This document shows, piece after piece, positions 1-11,383 of a stretch of 64,000 nt of DNA (position 1 is its first letter; each line of letters opens with the position of its first letter). The notes below the pieces were generated by a model. That model worked only from the letters and a program-made list of their open reading frames with translations, did not search any database and was not told the origin of the DNA. The stretch comes from Calvatia gigantea. Lineage: Eukaryota > Basidiomycota > Agaricomycetes > Agaricales > Lycoperdaceae. The stretch is from assembly GCA_025093985.1 (NCBI GenBank), contig JACAAK010000010.1:1513501-1577500 (forward strand). Reading direction: 5' to 3'. The position numbers were made by a program, and so were the translations under genes.

Positions 1-1269
1 TTTCTTCCACTGGCCCAGGCTTTGGCCCTTGGTCTCTCTTGTCCAGACAAGAAGCTACAAGTCTTCTTGGTGGTTCTGGTGGAGTGTACGTATGACAACC
101 CGAGTTTAATTGAACTCTCGCTCAGCTATCTTTATTCAGAATTCGCGGCGTTTCATGGATGGCAGCTGACACCACTCCTCGTGAGTCAAGAAAAGCACAA
201 TTTACTGCATATTCTCATTCCCTTCCCAGATAATTCAACATTGCTCGCTCTCTGGCGCACTTACTGTTCATTGGACCCGACAATAAATGCAGAAGGACGC
301 ACGCAGCTCGCTCCTCCACAACGTCTCATTTTCCCTCACAACCGATTTTTCAGTGACCCAGATACAGACAAACCTATAAAACGTCGACGACGTGTAGACA
401 CCGGCTTCCATCCTTACCTCGCGAAAGCAGCCTTCCCACACCTCGCTGTCATGTATCTTCAAGATTTTGAAGACTATGCAAAGATCCAAGCGCCTTTCGT
501 TTTTGAACGATTGGTGATAGCGGATAGACTTGCTGCTTCGAACGTGTTGGATCAATTCGAGCCGAATATCCTGCCAGCTTTTGAACTTGAGGCCTCAGTC
601 TTTTGGTGGGAACCCGTGAGGAAGACTATGGAATCCTTCTTGGATTTCTCCTCCGATAAATACTCGAAAAAGGCCGTGACCTACATTGTTACTCAAGATA
701 ATCCAGCGAGTCCAAAACTGACGAGCGAAGATCACGAAAAGCTAGTTAGTGCGCTGAAGAAGATGGAGAGGAATACAGGGTATGAAGTTCATATTGTTTC
801 CGATGATACAATGAGGACTCTATGGATTGAACGGATGGAGGCGATTGTGAAGTCAACGGTGAGAGTTATCAGTTCAATTTGGATACATAGCGATGTGCTA
901 ATCGTCAACCAACCTTGCGTACTAGGTTATCCTTGGTGTCCACGGAGATCACCTCATGGATTTCGCGTTTATGAAGCCGGCGCCACAGGCCACCCTCATG
1001 GAGCTTTACCCAGATGGAAAATTTGCACAAGATCGCGCGCTTATCGCAAACTCGCTCGGACAGCGATACGTCGCATGGTCTGGTGCAAAGTGAGTTTGTG
1101 TCCACGCAAGCAGTGGCTGGCCAGGTCATTGACGTCTTGCATTCCTTCCTTTAGGAAATACACAGGCAAGAGTCTACCACCAGTATCTTGGCCGCTTGAC
1201 AAGGAGGAGTTGGCGATTGATGTGGATGCTGTGGTGAAGAATGTACAGCAGATTCTATCAAGAGCCTAG
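1..1269 (+). CDS. Glycosyltransferase family 61 protein (3' part)
   Basis: The reading frame is open from base 1, so the gene continues off the left edge; no ATG start is visible. After removing introns at about 859-925 and 1090-1154, the C-terminal half reads as a typical fungal GT61 (DUF563) domain: VFERLVIADRLAASN, then a K.TVILGVHGDHL motif, MKPAPQATLMELYPDG, and a KYTGKSLPPVSWP tail before the stop at 1267-1269. GT61 enzymes are type II Golgi glycosyltransferases, related to EGF-domain O-GlcNAc and xylosyl transferases, using a nucleotide sugar. The GVHG motif lies in the donor-binding region of the family. The splice sites of the last two introns fit exactly and keep the frame. The exon structure left of about 240 could not be resolved: a possible intron at 181-229 does not keep the frame, so an indel may be present. 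Family assignment is firm; the substrate is unknown. Confidence 0.75.
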   Translation, partial: FLPLAQALALGLSCPDKKLQVFLVVLVECTYDNPSLIELSLSYLYSEFAAFHGWQLTPLLVSQEKHNLLHILIPFPDNSTLLALWRTYCSLDPTINAEGRTQLAPPQRLIFPHNRFFSDPDTDKPIKRRRRVDTGFHPYLAKAAFPHLAVMYLQDFEDYAKIQAPFVFERLVIADRLAASNVLDQFEPNILPAFELEASVFWWEPVRKTMESFLDFSSDKYSKKAVTYIVTQDNPASPKLTSEDHEKLVSALKKMERNTGYEVHIVSDDTMRTLWIERMEAIVKSTVRVISSIWIHSDVLIVNQPCVLGYPWCPRRSPHGFRVYEAGATGHPHGALPRWKICTRSRAYRKLARTAIRRMVWCKVSLCPRKQWLARSLTSCIPSFRKYTGKSLPPVSWPLDKEELAIDVDAVVKNVQQILSRA

Positions 1270-2934
1270 ACAACATAAAGGTTTTTGAATTCGATGCACC
1301 CATCGCTTATCTATTTACTGCAGCGCCGGTCGTGGACACTCTTTATCTCACCCTTCAATGCCTACAAGACAGAATGTTACTGTCGCCTTTCTATTGCCCT
1401 GCTTTGTATTTACACAGCATATATAATTGTTAATTAGACTTCCCCTCAAAGGGACAGAGAGTCATTATAGACGGTGCTGATCCGTAGATGAAGGACTATG
1501 TATTCAATTGTGCGGCTGCCAATTGCCGGGGGAACCCATTACTGCTAAAATGGACCGTTCATCATTGCAGAGGTGAGGCGACCTGGCTCTGATGGACTCC
1601 ATAAATAGTACGGTTCCACCATTGAGAGATTGTGGTTAAGAAGAATAGCACAGTGAAACCATACGTCGAGCTCACTCCCAGTGGTGTTGCTAGCAGCTTT
1701 AGGGGCACGGGTCGTTATTTTTGGCACGGTTGTCAACTATTTAATGTTAGGGGCGTTCCACTGGTCGGCAGTAATCCTGAGGTTATCTTTCAAGCACCGG
1801 AAGGAAGCAACGCCTGAGGACAATCTACTCCCGAAAGTGTTAGTTGGAAATTAAAACCTTCTCATTTCGACGGCGACAGTGCCAGTGGCATATGTCGCAC
1901 ATGGCGATGGCAGTTGTCATGGTGCAGATAAACTAGCAGATTTTTAAACTTGGAAACATTTACCCCGTTCAGAAATCGTGAAATCTTGAATGTCTGGCGC
2001 CGAAGATGAGCTCCTCTCGTTGCCAGAAGGATACCAAATTTTATAGTACCAATGCAGAGGGGGGCTGCCCGTAAGAACATGGTCTGATCATAAAGGCGCG
2101 GCCAGGTTCTGCCTGCAGGTGGTCGTACTCGCCACGGTGAACCCCGCCTCTCAAGCTTCCAGAGATACCAAGGCCGCGAGGCAACAGATCGATGTTGAGG
2201 CCGACTTCAAATATGAAGTCCAAGTGCATTGGCGGATCGGTAAGTGGTCCGCTTAAGCTACAACGAACCGATTGCCTCACTTCCAAACTCATGGAACATA
2301 AATTTCGGTTTGGAGCCTACTCTAAGTCAGTTCTCCATCTTTGATTATCAGTTTTCGGGCGGGCGAATCACCAATCAATCCAGGTATGCCCGTGGGTGGT
2401 CCACAACGGGTTGTATGTGGATTTTTTTTAGCTTTCAGTATATGTGTGCTGAGTTGTATGAGGTTCTAAGATAGGGCCGCCACAGCGATCACAGGGACGG
2501 GTGACCAACTGCGAATGACAAATCCCAAAAAGGGAAAGCCAAGCAGACAGTTGTCAATCGCTTAATAGGTCCTGACTAGTGACCCCTCGTGATGATCATC
2601 AATACCCTGGATCGCTTAGTGGATGTTCGTCACTCTCCCTCAGACAATCTCATGGAGGGGCACCTTAAAGGAAAAGCAGCGCTCGCGGAGGGCATCCGAG
2701 ATGATAAAGATAGCAACACGAGCCTATCCCCACATACTCTATCTGCAGCTTCCGGGGCTCTGACGTGACAAAATAGATTTTTGCAGTCGGTCGGCCCGAG
2801 GACTTTGTAATTTCTGTTAACGTCAAGTGGCGACCCGACCGGTGTCCAACCCAGTTTTAAGAGCTCTTCTTCTCAAGACAGTCCTGTTCACCCGCCCCCC
2901 ACTCCCTGTTGGTCCTTCCCCTCGGTGTCGAACG
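1270..2934. other. Intergenic stretch, no gene recognised
   Basis: Between the GT61 stop and the MFS start I see only short unrelated open frames, none with a recognisable domain or consistent splice sites. No repeat shared with other parts of the window was noticed here. Confidence 0.5.
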
Positions 2935-5365
2935 ATGGTACCCAACGAAGCTACGAGCTTCAAGACCAGATACCACAGGCTTCAACCTGCTGAATCATCA
3001 AAGACCAGTGTTCCGGCAAACGAAAAAGATCTCCCAAAGCTTCTGGTAACTTCCCAACCTAAGCCACCAAGCAAGGTTGAATCTGCCCTTTCTGCAGATA
3101 GGGAGTCCAAAGCCCCACAAAATCTAGAGGAAGACTGGGAGAACGATCCAGATAACGCGAGAAACTGGCCACTTGGAAAGAAATGGGGGACAGTAGCAGT
3201 GGTAGGTCCTGCGTAAACGCAACTTTGTTCTCAGGCCTTTCGGCAAGTTCTCGGTTAGTGACTGACGACCCTGATTATGATTAGGTTTCTCTATACACGT
3301 TTGTTTCCCCGTTGGCAAGTTCAATGATGGCACCTGGTCTACCAGAAGTAGCGCAGAAATATGGGATCACGAGTCCGTCAATCATCGCATTGACGCTTTC
3401 GATATTCTTGCTTGCCTTTGCGATTGGAGTGCGTACCTCCCAGAGCGTTAGACTGTTCAGAAGCCCATAAACTCACCTTCTGTATCTAGCCCCTCGTTTG
3501 TGGCCCCCTGTCTGAGATGTATGGCAGGACATGGGTACACTTCCCCTCACCCCGAGGTGTTTCGTTATTTCTCATCACACGGCTCCACCGCTATAGGTTC
3601 TCCATATCTGCAACCTCCTCACCCTGGCTTTCAGCCTTGGGTGCGCATTTTCACCAAATACTGCTTCTCTTGTCGTTTTCCGTTTTCTTTGTGCGTATCG
3701 ATAAATCAAATCCACCTATCTCCCAGTCTTATCGTCCTTGTTGTCCAGCCGGGCTGTCAGGAAGTGCACCGATCGCCATCGGTGGTGGTTCAGTTAGCGA
3801 TCTGTTTTCCGAGCGTGATCGTGCTTCTGCGATGGCGCTCTTTAGTCTAGGTCCCCTTGTTGGTAAGGGACTAAGTGACCCGGGTCCTTGATTTTACTCA
3901 CCCTGAGTTTTACCTTCTTCACAGGGCCTGTTGTGGGACCTATTGCAGGTGGATTTATCGCTCAAACTATTGGCATTAAATGGGTATTTGTCGTCATTGC
4001 ATGTACGTCCATCTATTAGAGGCGATAGCGGGTCCTCAACTTGTTATTTAGGTACCTGCGGCGTTGCCTCCGCCATTGGCATCCCACTTACTGAGGGAAA
4101 CATATGCCCCTATTATTCGTCTTAGGCGGGCGGCGCGGTCAAAGGATCCGGAAACTGGCGCAATAAACCTCCCTTCATCACAAACGGCCCATGGATTTGC
4201 CTTCCTTTGGGTCAACCTCAGCAGGCCGTTTGTTCTTCTCTTCAGAAGTTTCATCTGTTTCGTCCTCAGCTTGTATCAGGCTTTGTGAGTTCATCACCTG
4301 TATCTAGAGAGCCAAACTAAACGAGGTCACGAAGCTTATATGGCATTTTCTACCTTATGTTCACGACGTTTGCGAGTTTCTTCGCAGAGACCTATGGTTT
4401 CAAGGCTGGTGTTGGAGGGACTGACTTATCTTGGCCTCGGTGTTGGTTTCTTCCTTGCGACAATCTTCGGTGCTAAGTTCGCGGACCAAGTATACCAATA
4501 CGTGCGCGCATTTTCTCCAACAACTAATTGCACCATGAGCTCATCTCTTTCCATCCAGCTTGCTTCCAAGAATGGTGAGGTTGGAAAGCCGGAGATGCGA
4601 ATTCCTGCACTAGTTCTTTGGCTCGTTCTTCATTCCCATCGGTGTCTTGTGCGTCAGTTCACCGTAACTTCTTCGTCAACGGCTTCGTGACTAATTTTGC
4701 TTTGTAGTTGGTACGGTTGGTCTGCCAACGCAAAGTTACACTGGATCATGCCGATCATCGGCTCCGGAATCTTCGCCTTCGGTGTGTTTACTCATTGCAT
4801 TCTATTCTATCCACCGTTGTCTAATCACTGCTTACTGTAGGGATGATGACAACCTTGTGAGAATTCCGACCCCTCGAATATGTCTGCACGGAAGTGACAT
4901 GCTCATGTTATCTACTCCCTTAGCTTGCCCATCAACCTTTATTTAGTCGACACTTTTACCTATGCTGCCAGCTGCCACGGCTGCAGCCGCGGTATGTACC
5001 TCAGTTGCCAGGCCGTGCTTCGGTGTACTGACAAACAATCCGACCTTCAGCTCTTCCGTTCGCTGTTGGGCTTTGTATTTCCCCTGTTCGGAACCCAGAT
5101 GTTCCACGCCATGGGCATTGGAGGTGGTAATTCCGTACGTGGATCGACCCGCTCAAGCTTAATATTCAGCATTTCGTGCTGACGTGTAATATCTTAGTTA
5201 CTGGCTGGTCTTGCCATTGTCCTTGGTATTCCATTCCCGGTGTGGATCTATTACAAGGGCGAAGAGATGCGAGCGCGGAATCCGCTCACTGCGGAATCCG
5301 TCACCCGAACTACAGTCCCCAGAAAACTCAAAGAGTCGACAGAACAAGAGAAGCAATCGGCGTAA
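2935..5365 (+). CDS. MFS drug/polyamine:H+ antiporter (DHA1, Tpo1-like), frame broken
   Basis: The chosen ATG at 2935 gives a cytosolic N-terminus ending in the family signature NDPDNARNWPLGKKW. Exons at 2935-3201, 3285-3428, 3490-3534, 3597-3690, 3749-3862, 3925-4002 and 4052-4284 join in frame and encode the first transmembrane helices, the PLSEMYGRTW loop (MFS motif A) and GPIAGGFIAQ (motif C). Later exons carry RETYAPIIRLRR, the central loop, YLGLGVGFFLATIFGAKFAD, MRIPAL, WYGWSANAKLHW and a C-terminus with a dibasic-rich tail ending at the stop 5363-5365. The family exports drugs or polyamines across the plasma membrane using the proton gradient. The frame shifts by +1 at about 4090, 4420, 4616 and 4970 with no residues gained or lost in the conserved sequence, so either four single bases are extra in this sequence or the gene is a recent pseudogene. 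Splice sites remain intact. Confidence 0.75.
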
Positions 5366-5917
5366 TTGTGCCTTACATTTTCTCCGTTTCTTGTTTTCTG
5401 TCCTCATGCCATTCGCCACCCAAAAGCACACTCACGGACTCACATCCTACGACACACAAAAGGCACCAGTTCTCCCCCACCTGCCTTGGGTGTAGTCTGA
5501 TGCCCATGTAAACCATTTTATACCCCTTCGGATACATACCTTTTTACATTTGTTTCAGGACGAGGTCTCGAAATTTCATGAAATCCTCCCTCGAGGTTTC
5601 AATGACTATTCCCATCCGAGGAATGCCTTCCCAGCAGCTTATAATTAGCTTTAGGCTTTTGCCCCCGCGTTTTCTGTAGATGTGTTGGAGGTTGGTGTTG
5701 TACTTGCCGATATATTTATTTTTGTGAAATTTCCTGGATTCAGAATTGTGACCTCCCCCGTTGCAAAGCCACAGCGCTACCCCAATGAGTGTATTGATAG
5801 TCCCGGTATGGTTGGAGCAATCAGCACTCCAATAACGGACAGCGGGGTCCTGGGAGCCTGGAAGCAGACCGTCGGTTAGGGTCGGACGATGAGGTCACAA
5901 CTTTGATCTCTACCACC
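5366..5917. other. Intergenic spacer between MFS gene and DUF155 gene
   Basis: About 550 bases holding the 3' untranslated part of the MFS gene and the upstream region of the next gene in the same direction. No coding sequence or repeat recognised. Confidence 0.5.
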
Positions 5918-7949
5918 ATGTCCGAAGGACTCCCGCCTCGGACTCCTCTCCAGAAGCGTCGCAGGCCTCCAATGCGCCTTTCGTCGCTTACAGCCAGCGG
6001 CCACGGGCTCTCAGGTCCATCTATGATTCGGCGTGCGTCCATGTCAGGCCTTACTGCAGCCCCCAAGATGCAGCGAACCTCCAAAACTGCACACAAACTC
6101 GTAGTCCTTCCATCTGCTCCTCAAACACGACCACTTGTAACGACAGACGAAGAAGACTTAACGCTAGGAGCAGAGACCGATGGTGGAGTACGGGAGTACA
6201 AGAGCGAGGCGGAACGAATGACGAAAGAGCAGAGGAAACAAGCCGGGTTCAAGCGCCTCACCGCATACTGTGTAGCAGAGTCTTTCAAGATGAAACTGCT
6301 AGCCTCATTTCTGAAGCGTGAGCACAACGTTGCCCCTCGTATCTTTGACGAGGCATTGTACGCTGTATGTTGCACCAATTCATCTCGTGTTCTCTCACTG
6401 ATATGTCGTAAGATGTACCATCTTCCACTGCTACCAGGCTATGGACCAAACACGAACCTCCGTTCATCTGCTCCGGCTCCCGTCACTCAGGGTTCTTCCT
6501 ACTTGGCAGCACTAGTCCGAAGCGGAAGAGGATGGATACCAGGGATCGTATTTTACGCAACCTAACCGACGCTCGTCTGTTGACATGCGGGACGGGTATA
6601 TATCCTCAACTTCTCCTGTTGAGGCGCGAAAATTCCATTCATCCTCCCTTCCACCAGAACATTTGCTAACACCGGCTTCGGATACCAGCTTGGGAGAACC
6701 CGGCGATACTGCATTGTCCGAGACGGAAGCTTGGACGGACGGTGAACTGGTTACAAGTTTTGATCGGAAGGGACAACAAAAAACCACGGTCGCTCCTCCA
6801 ACATCTGGACCCGTCGTAGATGATGTTGCCGAGACTGTATTTTTCGAGTATGGTGTCGCTGTTTTCTTTGGTTTGACAGAGCAGCAAGAGAAGGACATTC
6901 TTGAAGACATCGAAAACGCTGGGGTCATGAGACGAAAGATAAATGAGGACGATTGGGAGATAGAGGCATGTCACTTCACGGTATGTTCGGTGACGCATTT
7001 TATGGTATCTGAACGCAGCCGTGCCTGATCTGTCCACTAGCATGACCCCTTTATCTCGTATCCCCGCATCTACAATGACTTCTTCAGTGCGTTTATTCGC
7101 TTCTGTGTCATTGAGAGCGCTAAAATCACCATCAATTCATCTTTCTCTTTGCAGCCCTCAAATCGCGATCTCATCTTCTGAAACTATCAATAGCACATGC
7201 GCTAGCTCAATCCACTCTCTTAGCCCACTATGAAACTATCGCCCAACGTGTCCTCTCATCACCTGCAACACTTGCAATACCTCTGCAACTCGCTGAATCA
7301 GGTGGTCTGAAACTTCGTCGCCACGAGGCGCTTAAGCTCACGGGCAGACTCTTCAAGCTCCGTCGTGATGTCAACTTGGTGTCGAACGTTTTGGACGTAC
7401 CAGAGTTGTTCTGGAGTGAAGCGAGCTTGAAAGATCTGTACGATGCTGTGAGGGAGTATATGGAAATTAAACCACGAGTGCAAGTATTGAATGAGAAGCT
7501 GGGTGTCGCTAGCGACTTCGTGAGTCTCCCCTCGTGTTCACCAACGACAAATCCCTTAACAACTCGCCGCCAAGCTGGACGCCATTCACGATCATCTAAA
7601 CAATTCAGCGATGGAACGGATTACCTGGATAGTCATTTGGTATGTCTGTCCTACTGCTTTCTGGGCAAAAGAAAGACTCACGATCATCACAGGTTGATTG
7701 TGGTCGCTATTCTGGTTGAGCTAGTACATATCGCCTCACGTTTCTATTACCTAGTGCTTACTTTCTCTCTCCTAGGGCGAGGTACTTGCCAGGCTCGTCG
7801 TCCACGCTGCATTGGGCTCGGAGAAGAACCTCATGGTAAAGACAGCGGCGCCACTCGCTTCGAGTATATCGGATCCCGCACAGTCGCCTACATCTAAAGA
7901 GGATCTTTTACGGACACTGGAGCGTCTCATGTTAGTACAGGATTCTTGA
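5918..7949 (+). CDS. RMD1/Sif2-type DUF155 protein
   Basis: The ATG at 5918 starts MSEGLPPRTP, followed by a basic low-complexity N-terminus and the DUF155 domain. After an intron at about 6369-6412 the domain gives YHLPLLPGYGPNTNLRSSAPAP, then SEAEEDGYQGSYF, then VAETVFFEYGVAVFFGL and a long helical C-terminal part with HYETIAQRVLSS. It ends in a hydrophobic membrane anchor (ITWIVIWLIVVAILVEL) split over introns, with the stop at 7947-7949. The family includes yeast Rmd1 and Rmd8, S. pombe Sif2 and mitochondrial RMND1; members are membrane-anchored and linked to sporulation, microtubule behaviour or mitochondrial translation. Between SSYLAAL and SEAEED the frame moves by one base (about 6515). 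This may be an extra base; the only intron that would fix it, 6482-6515, would be just 34 nt, shorter than any other here. Which paralogue this is cannot be told. Confidence 0.75.
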
Positions 7950-9086
7950 TCCACCCAATTCTCTCGAGTGCTTCTCTCGCATTTTTTGGCAAGGCGTCCT
8001 CGCTAGTGTCATTGGACGCTCGGGTTCTTTGTCTGCTTTTGTAAATTGAGCTCGGCCTATGCAGATTTATCGCCTCCGCTCCATCCCCTCCGGTCCCATA
8101 AAACTGGGCTGGTTGTGGTTACTCTTAACCCACCCCGTAGTTTGCAACCGCTGTGTAAAGCCAGCAAGTAGTGTTGCTCCAGAGCCATGCAATATGAAAT
8201 TATACCTCCACCTAGCCAGAGCAGATATTTGAACCTGAGAATCGACGTGACAAATCTGACTTCTCAATATTGGAAGAAGTTACAAGGCCTTGAAGGCGAA
8301 GGAGTGCTTTCGTCAAAGTGAATGCCGGCAAAGGACAACCTAGACCCCAACAATGATTTTCTGTTTCCATTATTTTTGCAGTTTTTGAAATGATATGAGG
8401 TAGGTTCTGTCCAGAACCAATGGAATCACATGATGGAAGCTACAATGTAACCTTTCAACTTGGCAATGATTATCAAGTTTGATAGTGCTGTTGTACCTCT
8501 TTGAAACTCTTCCGTATTTCTTCTCCTACATTGTGTAATTCTTGTGTTTTGCAATGAGTAATTGCATAATTGCATTGTTTGGAGGCTTCGAAGGATTATC
8601 GATTATGTGTGACGTGAACGAATCAAGGAGGTTAAGGGACTTGCCTTACTAGGACATGGATCGAGCTAACGACTTTTTTTAAACGACAGAACCTTGAAAC
8701 CATCCACCCACAAGGGCGGCTGAGCTGGCACTCCCGCCAAAAATGGTCACTGAAATTGGTACCAAGAACTGCTCGTTAACAGCTTCATGGCGCACGCTCA
8801 GAAGATTTTCTTTCGCATCAGGCTCAAGAACACTTCGGAGGTGCAAATATCCCCAAACATGCTTGTTCCGTTTCTGGATGTTCCTTTCACAACATCATTT
8901 CCAAAAATGATTACTCCCTTGTGCTCGATATGAGGCTTGTTTTCCTGTCAGCCTGGTATATATTGGACTAAAGTAATGCGCAACTCATACACCTCAAAGC
9001 GCGTTGATCGCGTCGAAAACAAACCGCACTGTACCCCAAGCTGTTCCGCTGTTCTCGCTTTACGTCTATCATCCCTATAATACACT
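7950..9086. other. Intergenic stretch with one short dispersed repeat
   Basis: No gene recognised. Bases about 8170-8235 resemble 12370-12435 (shared core CACCTAGCCAGAGCA followed by a near-identical ATATT.GAAC), so part of this spacer belongs to a low-copy dispersed repeat. Confidence 0.4.
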
Positions 9087-10505
9087 ATGGATGCTTCTTC
9101 AAATACCTTTGACTTGCTTCCTGAATAGTGATCTAGGTAAGTTGACGCTGTAACCTGCCGACACCCCAAGAGAACTCATTTGTGACTTTAAGCACATTCT
9201 ACCACCAATCTATGCCGAGCTACAGATCTTCCCCCAGAAATCTTGGGAGAAATCTTCCAAGCCTACTATCGCCACCCCTTCACCCTTCAGCTCCCTGGGA
9301 GGAAGGCCTTGTGATCAGCACCTCTACAGGAGACAGTCCGATGATTCTCGGACAAATATGTTCGTATTGGCGAATCCTGATGCTTGGGATGCCGACTCTC
9401 TGGTCTTCGATCTTCGTTGAATACCCCGCACCTGACCATGTCGACCTCGTTAGGATGTGGTTGGACAGAGCAGGGTCATGCCCCCTGACTCTCGTACTTC
9501 GCGACTGGGTGGATAGCGGGAACAGAGGTTGCTCGGAAGGGACCGAAGCGATTTTCAAAATGTTTATAGAGAAGTCGAGCAATTGGAAGAGTATTGATTT
9601 CGTGCTCGAACTTCGCGAGACCTCCTCGATCTTGGACTCGTTGGAGTGGGGTGCCTGCGCGAATCTGGAGTCCGCAGCGGTTTGCGCGAGGTATTGCGAT
9701 AAAGAGGCGCTGGACACTTTTTGGGCGAAGCTGCACCAGAGTCCCGCACTTCGGTGTGTGGATTGGTATCGTGCCTTCAAAACTGGTCTTCCTCTTCATG
9801 CCCCGTGGGCCCATCCTTCAGCATATCAAGACGCTGAGTGTGCTTTCCGACGCCGACATTATCTTCATCCTTCAAGCTTGTCCCGAGCTTTCCTCACTCA
9901 ACGCCCACTACATCAGCTCTACGGGGTTCTCGCCACAGGCTCCCATTGTCCACGACAATCTTGAGAGTTTGGTCCTTCACTTAGTCGGCGACTCAACGCC
10001 CCTTTTCGACCACATATCTCTACCTTCCCTCCGAATTCTACACCTCAACAACGAATGTGGCTTCACTCCCTGTCATATGAGCGAGGCGGTTGGAGAGCCT
10101 GTCGAAGGTTTTCTACGGCGTTCCCAGTGCACTCTCACTGACCTAGAAACCTACAACTTTGACGACAGCCGCAACATCGATCAATTACTCCAACACATCT
10201 TGTATATCCCAGCGACTCGGAGCCTTAAACGGTTCAACCTGTTTCCTATTCGAGATGACATATCTCACCTCGACACTATTGTTAAACACCCCGCGGAGTG
10301 TATTCGCGATGCAGTCCTTGTGATGGGGAAGGAAAAGGTGTGTTGGCCATACGAGAGGCCGTTCGAACGCTTGTCAATGTGGAGTGCTTTGATGATGGTG
10401 GATTGGATTGGGATAGGGAGGAAATGCTATTTGATGCGTCGCTTTGGAGACAACGGTATGACGGCTTTCCAAGCTCAGTTGGCTGAGCTTCATTTCGATG
10501 ATTGA
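9087..10505 (+). CDS. F-box/LRR-like protein, frame broken
   Basis: A short first exon at 9087 or 9091 likely joins, over an intron at 9137-9224 (GTAAGT...CTACAG), to DLPPEILGEIFQAYYR, the start of a canonical F-box. ILGQICSYWRILMLGMPTLWSSI completes the F-box region as seen in the large basidiomycete F-box family. The rest, through LSVLSDADIIFILQACPELSSLNA and FDHISLPSLRILHLNNE, resembles degenerate leucine-rich repeats. F-box proteins are substrate adaptors of SCF ubiquitin ligases. The frame changes between the F-box and ILGQIC (about 9280-9320) and again near 9800-9825, after LPLHAPW. The sequence on both sides is well conserved, so either sequence errors or recent decay. The stop is at 10503-10505. 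Confidence 0.6.
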
Positions 10506-10892
10506 GTTGCAACACACCTCCAACTGCTGTTCATATTGTTCTACTATCCGTACGTTATGTAGTAAATGTAATGGGTATCCTCTGGTTTTCCTGCTGGTTC
10601 CACGATGATTAGATGTCGGAGTAACCACCCTTTGTATTTTAATCCTGTATTGTTTTGATAGCTGCCCCGTTCAACTGGTTGCATTCAGTGAAACAGATAT
10701 CTATGTTGAACACCGAGTCCTGGGCGAGTGTTTTTCTACCTGAACGTACCACACCCTGAACACGACGCGTCCCTTGGCACGAGTTTCTGTCCACGTGACC
10801 TACGAGAGTGAAAAATCGGGAACTTTCCACGTCTAACCGCAAATTCGCTTTTGACTTGCTCTCCTCACTTCTACACTTCCACTATCGTCCCA
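10506..10892. other. Spacer upstream of HSP10
   Basis: About 390 bases holding the presumed promoter and 5' leader of HSP10. No heat-shock element could be called with confidence, and no coding sequence was recognised. Confidence 0.4.
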
Positions 10893-11383
10893 ATGGTAAG
10901 CCTATCCTCTCGTTCGCTGCCTTCACGGTCGCTCACCTTCCTGCAGGCTGCCCAGGCTACCTTCAAGTCCATCAAGTCCCTCGTCCCCTCTTCTTGACCG
11001 CGTCCTTGTTCAAGCGCTTCAAGCCTGACGTTGTCTGTACCCGTTTTCACCTCGAATTCGAACACATGCTTACACACCCTCTCATAGAAAACCGCTACGG
11101 GCATCTTTCCTCCCGAGCTCTGCTACGAACAGCCCTCTCCCAGAGGCTACTGTCATCGCCGTCGGTCCTGGCATCCGTGACAAGAAGGGTAACCTTATAC
11201 CCACAAATGTGAAGGCCGGTGACCGCGTTCTCCTTCCAGGTTGGGGAGGAAACCCTATCAAGGTCGGCGAGGAGGTGAGTCTACACGCTTTTGTTCATAA
11301 TGGGCGCGTGTTGACATGACGCTGTGTTGCAGGAATACCACCTCTTCAAGGACTCGGAGATTTTGGCGAAGATTCAGGAGTGA
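10893..11383 (+). CDS. HSP10: Mitochondrial 10 kDa chaperonin HSP10 (GroES type), frame broken
   Basis: HSP10 forms a seven-subunit lid on HSP60 and helps protein folding in the mitochondrial matrix. The first exon is only the ATG at 10893-10895, followed by an intron (10896-10946) and MAAQATFKSIKSLVP. Later come LLDRVLVQ, RFKP, an intron at about 11030-11079, KTATGIF, LPEATVIAVGPGIRDKKG, AGDRVLLPGWGGNPIKVGEE, a final intron and EYHLFKDSEILAKIQE ending at 11381-11383. All hallmark parts of the family are present: mobile loop TATGIF.P, GPG turn and a VGEEEY C-terminal strand. Three single extra bases, near 10989, 11014 and 11110, are needed to join the conserved pieces. This gene is normally single copy and essential, so sequence error is more likely here than gene death. 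The identity is very sure; the intactness is not. Confidence 0.85.

Noticed and set aside
6482..6515. A 34-nt intron to rescue the frame of the DUF155 gene
   Set aside because: Phase and GT-AG ends fit, but it is clearly shorter than all other introns here, and removing it would delete residues that fit the protein; an extra base at 6515 is preferred.
8190..8245. tRNA-like boxes (GGTTCAAAT and TGGCTAGGTGG) on the minus strand
   Set aside because: The B-like box comes before the A-like box and no cloverleaf can be drawn, so this is not a tRNA or a normal SINE head.
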